In this document: positions 43,788 to 53,819 of the stretch, one piece after another
Layout: every line of letters begins with the position of its first letter
Position numbering within the stretch: the first letter of the stretch is position 1
NCBI GenBank assembly: GCA_034401135.1
Contig: JAWZSP010000007.1
Span: forward strand, 2,480,001 to 2,544,000
Direction: 5' to 3'
DNA from: Volutella citrinella
Lineage: Eukaryota; Ascomycota; Sordariomycetes; Hypocreales; Nectriaceae
DNA length: 64,000 nucleotides
The notes under the pieces: model-generated
Told to the model about the DNA's origin: nothing
Seen by the model: only the letters and a program-made list of their open reading frames with translations
The model's database searches: none
Position numbers and translations under genes: made by a program

Positions 43788-44799
43788 ATGTCTGCCCGCA
43801 AGAAGCTCCTCAAGGCACGTCTCAAGTCACACCTATGATAGCGCGGCCCGATAAAATGCTGACCAGCCTGCTGGAATAGATCATCATCCTCGGCGACAGT
43901 GGCGTGGGCAAGACCAGCTTGATGAACCAATATGTAGGCACCCATCTCGAGACGATGCACACGCAGCATGATGCGACCTGCATGCGACATTGACGACTCT
44001 AACAACCATTTGCAGGTCAACAAGAAGTTCAGCGCTAGCTACAAGGCCACCATCGGCGCCGATTTCCTGACACGCGAGGTCCTCGTCGATGATAAGCAGG
44101 TCACTATGCAGGTACGAGCGACGGCCGACGGCGATATGGGGCATCGTGATGGAGCGGGATAGCTGACCATGCCAACCACAGCTTTGGGATACCGCCGGTC
44201 AAGAACGGTTCCAGTCCCTTGGCGTTGCCTTCTACCGTGGAGCCGACTGCTGCGTTCTGGTATACGACGTCAACAACGCCAAGAGCTTCGAAGCGCTGGA
44301 CAGCTGGCGAGACGAGTTCCTCATCCAAGCGTCGCCCCGTGACCCCCCCAACTTCCCCTTTGTAAGTAGAAATACCCCCGTGATAGAATCAGGGACATAT
44401 TTACCTTTGGACCATCCTGCTAACACCACCAAAGGTCGTTCTAGGCAACAAGATTGATGTTGAGGAGAGCAAGCGAGTGGTACGCCAACCCCGGTATTCA
44501 GATCATGGGATGCGAAGCTAACCCGAAAACTAGATTTCAAACAAGCGCGCCATGACTTTTTGCCAGAGCAAGGGTGACATCCCTTACTTCGAGACCAGTG
44601 CGAAGGAGGCCATCAACATCGACCAGGCCTTTGAGGGTATGTTGGACGATGCCGAAACACAACAATATGGCTAACAAACCTTTTCTCAGTGATTGCCCGA
44701 AATGCCCTGGCCCAGGAGGAGTCAGAAGAGTTTAGTGGCGATTTCGACGACCCGATCAATATCCACATCGAGAACGACCGTGAGGGATGCGCCTGCTAG
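43788..44799 (+). CDS. YPT7: vacuolar Rab GTPase YPT7/Rab7
   Basis: Seven exons (43788-43814, 43880-43933, 44016-44111, 44182-44361, 44435-44479, 44534-44636, 44690-44799) encode 204 aa. Motifs are GDSGVGKT (P-loop), the Rab7-type effector region with [25 protein letters not shown] (switch II), NKID and ETSAKE. The C-terminal CAC allows double geranylgeranylation. The FLTREV stretch and [13 protein letters not shown] distinguish Rab7 from Rab5, Rab1 and Rab8. Ypt7 drives HOPS-dependent fusion of late endosomes, autophagosomes and vacuoles. The first intron must start with GC (CTCAAG|GCACGT), because only this donor keeps [15 protein letters not shown] in frame. Six introns in a 615-nt coding sequence is high. 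Confidence 0.94.
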
Positions 44800-45848
44800 A
44801 GAGCCATAGAGTAATGCCGAACTGGGGACGTGAGACGGATGAGCTGGGGGCTGCTTTTTGGAGGACATGCTTTACCTTTCTTATTCTAGTCGAGACATTG
44901 TTGCGGTTGCCTGGTGGTAGCATGTTGTGTGGGTGAGAGAGACTACCTAGTTCCTGTTTTTTGTCATTGGTGTCATGGCTGCGTTTTCTCCCATGCTTTT
45001 CTTATCGATGTTGGCCGTGAAGTTGGGGACGCACTAGTTGGAAATTCTAAGGCATTGCATGATGTTATACATGGGACCCTATGAGCGGTTGTTGAGAGAT
45101 GTATGCGTGCATAGCTGTTACCTACCTTCTACTATGGGGTTTCTGTTTCTCTCTTCATCCAAGCATCGTCTTGTCTAATACTACCTTGGCGGCTGTGAGA
45201 CCAATCCTGCCTCTATACAGTTGTGCGCTTGGCGATTCCGATGAATGACGATATTTTTAAATATAAGCTGCAGGGATGGAAATGGGATTGTTTCCCCTGA
45301 TGCTATGCTGTGACAGATCATCGTATGGCACCCACGATCGGCTATGTCCATCAGGTCATGGCATCGGCATCCTCGGCTGGGACCCACAGGCGCCGAGGCC
45401 AGCGCTCAGTGGCTTTCAGTGGCACGCTGTAGGCCTGGGCATGCGGCACCCCGGATTTGTAGGAACCCCACAGCGCTGTAAGCCACCTTACTTGAGCACC
45501 TAGCGTCACAGAGGCGCCCCCTTCAGCGTTTTAGAGGGGCCGACTGTGGGGGGCAACCTCGGCTGCCGGCTCTCGCAACATGCGACGACGTGCGGAGGTG
45601 AAGCCTGGTTGGATGTTGGGGTAACCTCGACGAGGTATAGCAGGGGAAGATCTCCTGCTGCTCCCCAAATGCTGCTTTCTTCCTGTCTTGACATTCGCGT
45701 CTTCGTGGTACAACTTGATTGCACTGTCCATTATTAGTTACAGCACCAGCAGACTGAGACAGTTCCCATTCAGCATCTTGTTCCTTGGTCCTAGGTGATT
45801 GCCGCTTCTCAGTTACACCATCAGTAGCTCAAGCGCTACCCATACAAC
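44800..45848. other. intergenic YPT7 / acyl-CoA dehydrogenase
   Basis: 1.05 kb between tandem genes: YPT7 3' UTR and the dehydrogenase promoter. No further gene recognised. Confidence 0.5.
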
Positions 45849-47392
45849 ATGTCGGATAAGATCCCCGCGATTGTAAGTGGTGGGAACTCTGGCGGTGATA
45901 TCATGTGTGCTAACTGCTGCATCATCAACAGGCCTCTCACCGCGTCAGCGATGCGGCCAAGAAGGTGATTGATGTAGTCGCCAAGTTCGTCCAAGAAGAA
46001 TGCATTCCGTAAGCACCGATTTTATCCCATGAGGCCTACCTTGCAATGTCATCGTGCTAATATCCAATCTCAGCGCCGACCCCATCGTCGAGGCCCAGAC
46101 CGGCCGTGGCGATGAACGCTGGGAGAACCACGCCCCGATCATCGAGAGGCTCAAGACCCGAGCGCGTGAGCTTGGCCTCTGGAACATGTTCCTTCCCAAG
46201 GGCCACTACGCCGAGTCTCCTGGATGGTCTAACCTCGAGTATGGCCTCATGGCCGAGTGGCTTGGCCGTTCTGGCGTCGCCTCCGAGGCCTGCAACTGCG
46301 CCGCGCCAGACACGGGCAACATGGAAGTGCTGGCCAAGTACGGCAACGCTGCCCAGAAGGAGCAGTGGCTTCGTCCGCTTATGGAGGGCAAGATCCGCTC
46401 GGCCTTTCTCATGACGGAGCCCCAGGTCGCCTCGTCCGACGCCACCAACATTGAGCTCAGCATCCGACGCGAGGGGAACGAGTATGTGCTCAACGGCCAA
46501 AAGTGGTGGTCCAGCGGTGCGGGAGACCCTCGCTGCAAGCTCTACATTGTCATGGGGAAGACTGATCCGAACAACCGCGATGTTTACAAGCAGCAGTCGG
46601 TGGTCCTCGTGCCGGCTGATGCGCCCGGCATCACCATCAAGCGAATGCTCACGGTTTACGGCTACGATGACGCGCCCCATGGTCACGGCCACCTAGAACT
46701 CAAGAACGTGCGTGTGCCCGTTTCCAACATGGTCCTGGGCGAGGGCCGGGGATTCGAGATCATCCAGGGTCGTCTGGGCCCCGGACGCATCCACCATGCC
46801 ATGAGATGCATTGGCGCTGTAAGTCCAACCTCCCGAAGGCATCGAAGAGCGTGAGCGAGCGCAGCTAACACGCGGCAACTGCTAGTCTGAGAGGGCGCTG
46901 GACTGGATGCTCTACCGCGTCAACGACGAGTCCAAGAAGCCTTTTGGCAAGCTCCTGCGGGAGCACGGCGTCATCCTCGAGTGGATCGCCAAGTCTCGCA
47001 TCGAGATTGATGCGGCGCGCCTCATCGTGCTCAACGCGGCTATCAAGATGGACGAGCTCGGCCCCAAGAAGGCCCTCAAGGAGATCGCTGAGGCCAAGGT
47101 GCTCGTCCCCCAAACGGCCCTGACGGTCATCGACCGCGCCATCCAGTCGTTTGGCGGCGCCGGCGTCTCCCAGGACACGCCTCTGGCCAAGCTGTGGGCC
47201 AACATCCGCACGCTGCGCATGGCAGACGGGCCGGACGAGGTGCACCTGCAGCAGATGGGCCGCAACGAGAACAAGCGTGGCGCGCAGACCACGGCGACCA
47301 TCATGAAGCAGAAGCAGCGGACGGTGGAGCTGATGAGGGAGTATGGCGTCGAGTTCAACGAGCCTGGGATGCACATCAAGCACAAGCTGTAA
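45849..47392 (+). CDS. acyl-CoA dehydrogenase, ACAD10/11-like
   Basis: Four exons (45849-45872, 45932-46008, 46074-46818, 46886-47392) encode 450 aa. The sequence has the three ACAD segments: the N-terminal helical domain ([13 protein letters not shown]), the beta domain with [17 protein letters not shown] and [13 protein letters not shown], and the C-terminal helical bundle with [13 protein letters not shown] and [16 protein letters not shown]. The [13 protein letters not shown] and KWWSSGA signatures match the ACAD10/11-like fungal group, which uses FAD and oxidises acyl-CoA. It ends in HKL, which resembles a type 1 peroxisomal signal (S/A/C-K/R/H-L with a permissive first position). No mitochondrial presequence is obvious, so a peroxisomal location is possible. 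Confidence 0.9.
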
Positions 47393-48541
47393 CAAGCGTG
47401 AGTCGGATCATCGGCCAGCGCGCGTTGCGCAGCTTCATGCCTTGCTTGAATGCACAATGCGGCCTGGTGATGCGGCCTCGTTGCCCGAGGGAGCAGTGGA
47501 GCAGATTGATGCTGTTGGCCGGGTCGAGCAACGATGCCACCGCGTCGACTGGCTATAGCACTTGTTGATGTATAGTTATATGTGAGCACACGACCATAAC
47601 AGAGCTGGTTAGCCACGAACGATCTCCATCGTTTGAACCCTCCCCCCCTGCTTGGTGCGAAATCCATAGGCCAGAGATGGCCGGCACGCAGAACACGTAA
47701 CACTGCTAGTCTCTGCCAATCCCTCGGCTCGACTTTGGCGGGTGAGTCACTTTGACCATGTTCCCTGCCCATTGCTGGGGCGATGATGCGCTGTTCAAAG
47801 CCGCCGGGGGGTGTGAGAAGTGTGAGAAGGCCGGGTGCTGGTGAGCACAATCCTGCTGCCAAAACGCCAGGCGGCCTGTGCTGTCGTTCACAACGGTGGA
47901 GGTGCCTGTATCGGCGGTCGCCCACGCTGTAATTGCCTGTAGATGCCCTGGCGATACAGCGGAGAGGTGGGATCTTCGCATACAAAGCCTCCCAGCCGTA
48001 GAATTACGAATTGCATCAATTGAACGAGCGCCTTGTGTCTTTCGAATATTAAATTACAGGCCAGACCGGAGATAAACATGCCTCTTATTTCTGATGCTAT
48101 GATTCCCGGCTGTCAATGCTCGTCTGCTCCACTGGCGCCACATTCCAAACAGCGAAACGCCCAGCGGACTGGATGCCGGCGCCATCATGCCCCACGCACC
48201 TGCTGCTGGCCCCCGAGCCTTGGGTGGTTGCCCGGCCGACAGGGTCGTTTCTTTACTCCAACATGCCAATTTTCATCAGAGTTGTGCACATCTCAGAGAC
48301 ACCCCATCGAGCAAGCTACTTTAAAGACCACGCTCCCGCTCTCCGTTGCCAGGCTCGCTACCCCGAAAAGCCAACATTATCACTGCTCCCAGCCATCACG
48401 CTAAACCTTGCACAACTTTGCCGTAACAACTTGCATCCGACACTCGGGCATCACGTTTCATCACGCTTCATCGCATCGCAGTCTTGCCGACCCGCATCCG
48501 CTTAGCAGTCTTTGACTTGAATCAATTCCATAATCAACGCA
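47393..48541. other. intergenic ACAD / SPO12
   Basis: 1.15 kb, no gene recognised. CATCACG words near 48449 precede SPO12. A GGGTTCAAAC word on the minus strand near 47638 resembles a tRNA B box, but no cloverleaf forms around it. Confidence 0.5.
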
Positions 48542-49007
48542 ATGGCTTCCAAGGTTCTCGCAAACAAGGACGCCAACGCCGCCATGGCCGACCAGAGCCA
48601 GGCTCCCGCCAAGGACGTCAAGAGCATGGAGTACCACCGCCAGGTCTTCCAGTCCAAGATGGCCGACGATGAGAGGTATGTTCCTGCTTTGCATCGCTTG
48701 CTGATACGCAACGAGAGGTGCGCCATGCACCAGGGACTGACAGTCTACGATAGCTCCACCAAGTACATCTCGCCCTCGGACAACATCATGAGCCCCTGCA
48801 CGGCCAAAATCAACGCCCTGCGCAACAAGCACGCCAGCAAGTTCGTCAACCCCATCATGTGCGATGACCAGATGTGCAAAGTACTGACCACAAGGCCACA
48901 GGGTCAAGCCCAAGTCGCTGTTCGCCCAAGCGAGCGCTAAGAAGCTCCAAGGCGACAACCCACTCGGCGCAACACCTGCCGCACCCGCCAAGGTCTTCCA
49001 GCTGTAG
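48542..49007 (+). CDS. SPO12: SPO12-family mitotic exit regulator
   Basis: Three exons (48542-48675, 48754-48840, 48902-49007) encode 108 aa. The diagnostic core is YISPSDNIMSPCTAKINALR followed by NKHASKVKPKSLFAQ, spanning two introns. This S-P-x-D-N-I-M-S-P motif, with its two proline-directed Ser, is the conserved part of Spo12 proteins. In budding yeast Spo12 is phosphorylated there in the FEAR pathway, releasing Cdc14 from Fob1/Net1 in early anaphase. The N-terminus is Ala/Lys/Asp-rich and the C-terminus Ala/Pro-rich, both probably disordered. Retaining the first intron also keeps a long open frame, so the gene is easily mis-modelled. Confidence 0.82.
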
Positions 49008-49340
49008 AGGCCGACGGGCATGTGACGACTCTCCAGTTTCGGACTGTCGGCATTCCGTCGTGCTTTTTGTTCATGGGGATTCTTCGGCTGTGGCGCATTG
49101 GCTGCAGGCTTGTCTTATTCCATTCTTTTGCAGGATTATTACCTTGTGGGGGACCGCTCGGCGTTCAGGGATTCGCCTTTTCGTTGTACAGGATACGAGA
49201 AAAACAATTGGCTTGTAATGACACGATGTGATGACAAGGCTTTGACTTTTTTATAGAGTGGCCGTATATGAATTTATTCCATTGATACCTCCCTCGGTGT
49301 TTGATCTTGTTGATGTGATGCCGACGACCTCTCCACCCAC
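49008..49340. other. convergent 3' region SPO12 / RBG2
   Basis: 333 bp between two stop codons, probable 3' UTRs. Confidence 0.55.
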
Positions 49341-50942
49341 CTACGCCTTCCAGCCGGTGACCATGTAAACAACATCCTCGTCCGAGACGACGTGGCCGAG
49401 ACCAACCCGCTGGGGGATGTGCCTCGCGCTCGCACCCCATACCATTGCGTACTTGAAAGTGTCCTTCATACTCCTGTGGATGCGGTCGCAGACATCCTCG
49501 ATGGTGCTGTTGTGCCTCACGATGAGCGCCTCCTCAAAGTTGGGCTCTACTCCCTTGCGCTTGGTGTAGAGGCGGATGAGGTTGAGCTCCTTCCAGCACC
49601 GGTCCACGACGTCCTGGATGCCGAGGTCGAGCTCGCAACTCATGACGACGGTCTGCGGCTCGCGTGCCAGCTTGTCAAGGAAGTCGAGGGACACGCTATC
49701 GATCTTGTTGTACACATACAGGCACTTGATGTATGTGCGGTGGTCCTTCATGATGACGTCGATGAAGTCGTCTACGGTCGCGTACTCGTCGCGCACCAGG
49801 ACTTCGCAGTTGAGGATCTTGTAGTCGCGCAGGATGTTGAAGACCATCTTCTCATCAATGTTCTTGGGTGGCGTCTGGAAGGTGATTTTCATTCCGCCCG
49901 CCTTCTTGACTTTGAGATAGATGTTGCTGCGGTCGTCAGCCGTCAAAGTCACCGTCACCGGGTCCAGTTTTGGGCAATTACTCACGGCGGCTCTTTGTTC
50001 AGTCTGATACCAACGGCTTCCAGTTCCGCCTCGAGCAAAGCCCGCTGCTCTGCTCGCTTGGTCGCGTCCAGGACCATCAGAATCAGGTCGCTAGTCTTGG
50101 CGGCCGAGATGACCTGTCGTCCTCGTCCCTTTCCCTCCGAGGCACCTTCGATAATACCAGGCAGATCAAGCAGTTGGATCTCGGCACCTCCATACTCCAG
50201 CACACCGGGAATGGCCGTCAGAGTGGTGAAAGCGTAGGAGGCGACCTCTGACTTGGTTCTGGTAACTTTGGATAGGAAAGTTGATTTTCCCACTGAAGGA
50301 AATCCGACAAGAGCAATTCGCGCATCGCCGCTTTTGCTAACATCGAATCCTGCACCACCACCGCCACCAGCCCCGGGGCCGGGCTCTAGCAGCTGTGCTC
50401 GTAGGCGAGCAAGCTTTCTAATTCAAGAAAAATCAGCAAATGTCCCTCTCAAAGACAGCATGTCTGTGGCATGCATGTCGAGAGCAATATATGCATAGCT
50501 CAGTTACCCTTTTAATAGACCCAGATGGTATTCTGAGACGAGTTAGTCTTCTTGGATTCTCATCAGCTTCACAGGATCGCTTGATCTCGTACCGGTCGCC
50601 TTATTTTCTACAAGTCCCCGTTAGTTCAGATTCTTCAAGGATATGAACAGTCATAAGAATAATGGCCGATTCAAGTAATCGGCCAAGGCTGTATAACCGA
50701 AACCACCAGTCACAACGCTTCGAGTCCGCCATACTGGCAGCTTGAGAGCGAAGCGTGTGCCCTGGTGCAAGGAAACAGGTCCTTCTTTCATCCATCTCCC
50801 ACGGGCGCATCCACAAGGCTTGGGTTTGCTCTTACTTTGTGTCTTCCTCATCTCATCCTCAATCCTGAAAGTGCGTTAGCAACTACCCCGCCATCGAACT
50901 GAAGCCAACTCACTCCTTGATCTTTTCGGTAATGTTGACCAT
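49341..50942 (-). CDS. RBG2: OBG-family GTPase DRG2/RBG2
   Basis: Six exons (50942-50914, 50864-50836, 50607-50593, 50532-50508, 50417-49986, 49926-49341) encode 371 aa. The N-terminal helix-turn-helix region is split over four tiny exons (15-29 nt): [39 protein letters not shown]. The GTPase follows with [28 protein letters not shown] and, after the S5D2L insert, YNKID. The C-terminal TGS domain ends with ALVWG-like [32 protein letters not shown] and YTKRKGVEP favour DRG2/Rbg2 over DRG1/Rbg1. Rbg2 acts with Gir2 on translating ribosomes, linked to Gcn1/Gcn2 signalling in yeast. GCN2 lies about 5.6 kb away, but I regard that as coincidence. Divergent from CWC2. Confidence 0.9.
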
Positions 50943-51257
50943 CTTGCTGTTGGTTGAGACGCCAGTCGCGCCTCAGACAATGATCGTAGAAACAGACAGC
51001 CCCAAGCCTATCCAAGGCCTTGATATTTCCAACTTGGTTGTGTTCAGAAAGACAGAGGTGGGGCGACAGAGAGACTCGACGGGATCTGGCAGAATCCAGC
51101 GCTGGTGCGTTGCACCAATGTGGGATGGCTGCTCACCGCCTTCCTTTTTCAACCACCATCCAGTCCCCAGAAACTTTTCCAGCCTCGCCGATATCATCCC
51201 CAAACAACATCCCTGAGCGCGCCGTCACGAATATTCACCATACACGGCGCAATAATA
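50943..51257. other. divergent promoter RBG2 / CWC2
   Basis: 315 bp between start codons. No gene. Confidence 0.6.
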
Positions 51258-52538
51258 ATGGCCGACATCGCAGAGGAGACAGCCCTGGCGCCGGTCGCTG
51301 GGCAGGAGGAGCAGGATATGGCCGTGGCCCCCGTCAAGAAGGTCAAGAAGATTATTCGCAAGAAGAAGCGACCGGCGCGACCGCAAATCGACCCCGATAC
51401 CATTTCGTCAGAGCCACCACCGCAGACAGGTACCATCTACAACATCTGGTACAATAAATGGGCTGGGGGTGATGATGTTTCTACGCGCATCCACGCGCGA
51501 GGACGTTGCAATATCGCAAAGGACAGCGGATATACCAAGGCCGACTCTACTGCCGGAACCAACTACTTCTGCCTCAACTTTACTCGGGGCGTTTGCGCAA
51601 AGGGCCAGGACTGCGACTATCTCCACCGACTACCCAGCACGTATGATATTTATGACCCCAATGTGGATTGCTTCGGTGCGCGAGCCTCTCCCTCTCTCCC
51701 TCTCTCCCTTTGATTCTGGCGCCGCTAACCCCCGACCAGGCAGAGACAAGTTCTCAGACTATAGAGATGACATGGGAGGTGTTGGAAGCTTCATGCGCCA
51801 GAACCGAACCATCTACGTCGGTCGAATTCACGTCACTGACGACATCGAAGAGATTGTGGCTCGCCACTTTGCGGAATGGGGCCAGATCGAACGAAGTAAG
51901 TCTGAAGTCAATATGGGTATTATTACATGCGCTAACATCTGCAAGTTCGCGTCTTGAACACACGCGGCGTCGGATTTATCACATACACAAACGAAGCGAA
52001 CGCGCAATTCGCCAAAGAAGCCATGGCACACCAGTCCTTAGATCACGAAGAGATCCTCAATGTTCGATGGGCAACGGCCGACCCCAACCCGATGGCCCAG
52101 GCGCGAGAGGCTCGACGTGTAGAAGAACAAGCCGCCGAAGCGATCCGAAGGGCGCTGCCTGCCGAGTTCGTCGCCGAGATTGAAGGCAAGGACCCGGAAG
52201 CAAGAAAGCGAAGGAAACTTGAGAGCAATTATGGACTGGAGGGATACGAGGCTCCGGATGAGGTTCACTTTGCACGTGGCGCCAACGCCGTCAACCCGCT
52301 AGGCCGCGAGGGATTCGAAGTTGAATATCAGGAGCGGCCAATGCTTGAGAACGGCGAACCCAGCGAGCCCATGGCCCAGGCTGAAGAACCGGTGCAGGAG
52401 AAGGCTGGCATCTTCTCGGGCAGCACCCTGGCCGCTCTGAGCAAAGCCAAGGTCACAATGGGCGCGCAGCCCAAGGCAGCGGCTGCCAAGGGCCCTCTGG
52501 TGGGATATGGGAGCGACAGCGACAGCGACGACGAATAA
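51258..52538 (+). CDS. CWC2: pre-mRNA splicing factor CWC2
   Basis: Three exons (51258-51675, 51740-51895, 51946-52538) encode 388 aa. After a basic KKVKKIIRKKKRPARPQ start comes the Torus/zinc-finger module with a CCCH finger C-x7-C-x5-C-x3-H (CLNFTRGVCAKGQDCDYLH). An RRM follows (TIYVGRIHVTDDIEEIVARH to VRWATADPNP, RNP1 GVGFITYT). An acidic, Ala-rich C-terminus ends in GYGSDSDSDDE. Cwc2 contacts the U6 ISL and the intron in the catalytic spliceosome as part of the NineTeen-related complex. Coding ends 71 bp from the stop of the convergent ureF, so 3' UTRs probably overlap. Confidence 0.92.
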
Positions 52539-52609
52539 GACTTTGGCGTTTGACCTCGGGCAGTATAGCATAGAATTTGTAACATAATGATACCACATGG
52601 GAATTGCAT

Positions 52610-53520
52610 TCAGCTGTTGAAGATCCTTGAATACAACATTTCATGACGCCCAATCCACAAATCCATCATGGGCACCGTCTGCCCGGCATCCTCGACGCGA
52701 GTATTCCACTCTCGGTCTATCATGACACCGATGAGTCGCTGCACCTGCTGCCCTGCCAAAATCTTCTGCGCCTGGTACGGACCAAACACACTAGCCCTCA
52801 CTGCGGCCGAGATCAGGGCCTTGACGTGGCTCAGCAGGAAGACGTAGGCAGTCTGCCTCAGGTCCATGCCGACAATGGCACATATGGCGCCGAACAGGGG
52901 CGCCAGGTGCGCAGAGACGAGCGGCAGTTCCGCCTTGGCCTCCCTCCTGAGGAGCGCCGAAAAGCCCCGCAGCACGCCGTCGTCCGCGCCGGGCAGGCTG
53001 GAGCGGAACGAGCGCTCCCAGATGCCGAGCAGGGCGCGGCCCTGGGCGACGCTGGCCCGGCGACCCACGGTGCAGACGATGGCGGCGTCGAGCTGGTCGT
53101 CCAGATCCGCCAGCGACGCGGGATCCCGGTGGCCGGCGAGCGCAAACGGCAGGGTCGTGGCCGCGAAGGAGGAGATGGAGGCCGGCAGGAAGGCCGTCCA
53201 GGGCGACGCGGCACCTCGCGCGCTGTGCGCAATGCAGGACTCTAGGCCGCTACTGAAGGCAAAGGAGCCCAGGGGCAGCGCCGAGTCGGACAGCAGGAGG
53301 AGGAAGTGCGTGGTATCCGCCAAGTGGGCTGTCGGCTGTCAGTCTTTGCGCTCTTCAACGGTCTCATGATGGGGTCTTGAGGCTCACGACTGGGAGGGAC
53401 CGCTGGTTGGGCTTGGGCCTTGCTCAGACGCAGCTTTGCCTCGTGCAGGCGCCTTTCCAAGTCTGAGATTTCATCACGAATCTCCCCTGCGGAGTCCTTG
53501 CACAGACTCTGCGAATCCAT
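52610..53520 (-). CDS. UREF: urease accessory protein UreF
   Basis: Two exons (53520-53388, 53328-52610) encode 283 aa. The UreF core begins at about residue 50 with LLLLSDSALPLGSFAFSSGL. It continues through PLVSAHLAPLFGAICAIVGM and a C-terminal helix with RSVFGPYQAQ-like sequence (RASVFGPYQAQKILAGQQVQ). UreF, with UreG and UreD, loads nickel into apo-urease and acts as fidelity factor for the GTPase UreG. The first exon adds about 44 residues with a heptad-like, highly charged helix (DEISDLERRLHEAKLRLSKA), not part of the core. Two AGATAA sites stand 82 and 106 bp upstream of the ATG. Codon use is strongly GC-ending. Confidence 0.9.
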
Positions 53521-53601
53521 TGAGAGCCATGAGTGAGGGGCGATTTAGAGGAGGCGAGTTTGAGACAGACGTTAGACCTGGTGTTTACCATGCAGGAGTG
53601 T

Positions 53602-53631
53602 AGATAACAAAAGCGGATCCGGGGTAGATAA
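53602..53631. promoter_or_regulatory. paired AGATAA sites upstream of ureF
   Basis: Two identical TAGATAAC words (AGATAA at 53602-53607 and 53626-53631), 24 bp apart. They match the HGATAR consensus of AreA/NIT2 nitrogen regulators, which favour closely paired sites. Urea use is nitrogen-regulated in fungi. Confidence 0.5.
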
Positions 53632-53819
53632 CGCCGGCAAAGACGTAAATCCAACAATAAAAGCAAACTGCCATTTGGGAATGTTCAAAAGACAAGAGCC
53701 CAACTCCATGCCAATGCGCGACTGTAACCTAGTCTTCCGATAGTAGAATACAAATTTGTCCTCCGAGACTCATCCAACACCCCATTTCGCCAGAATTCCA
53801 CATTGCGGCCCAGAGTCGC

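Noticed and set aside
43492..43854. 120-codon open frame overlapping the YPT7 start
   Set aside because: Overlaps the start and first intron of YPT7 in another frame. It could act as an upstream open frame if transcription starts far enough upstream, but nothing indicates a protein.
47600..47660. tRNA-like B box on the minus strand
   Set aside because: GGGTTCAAAC is present but no matching T-stem, anticodon stem or acceptor stem can be formed.
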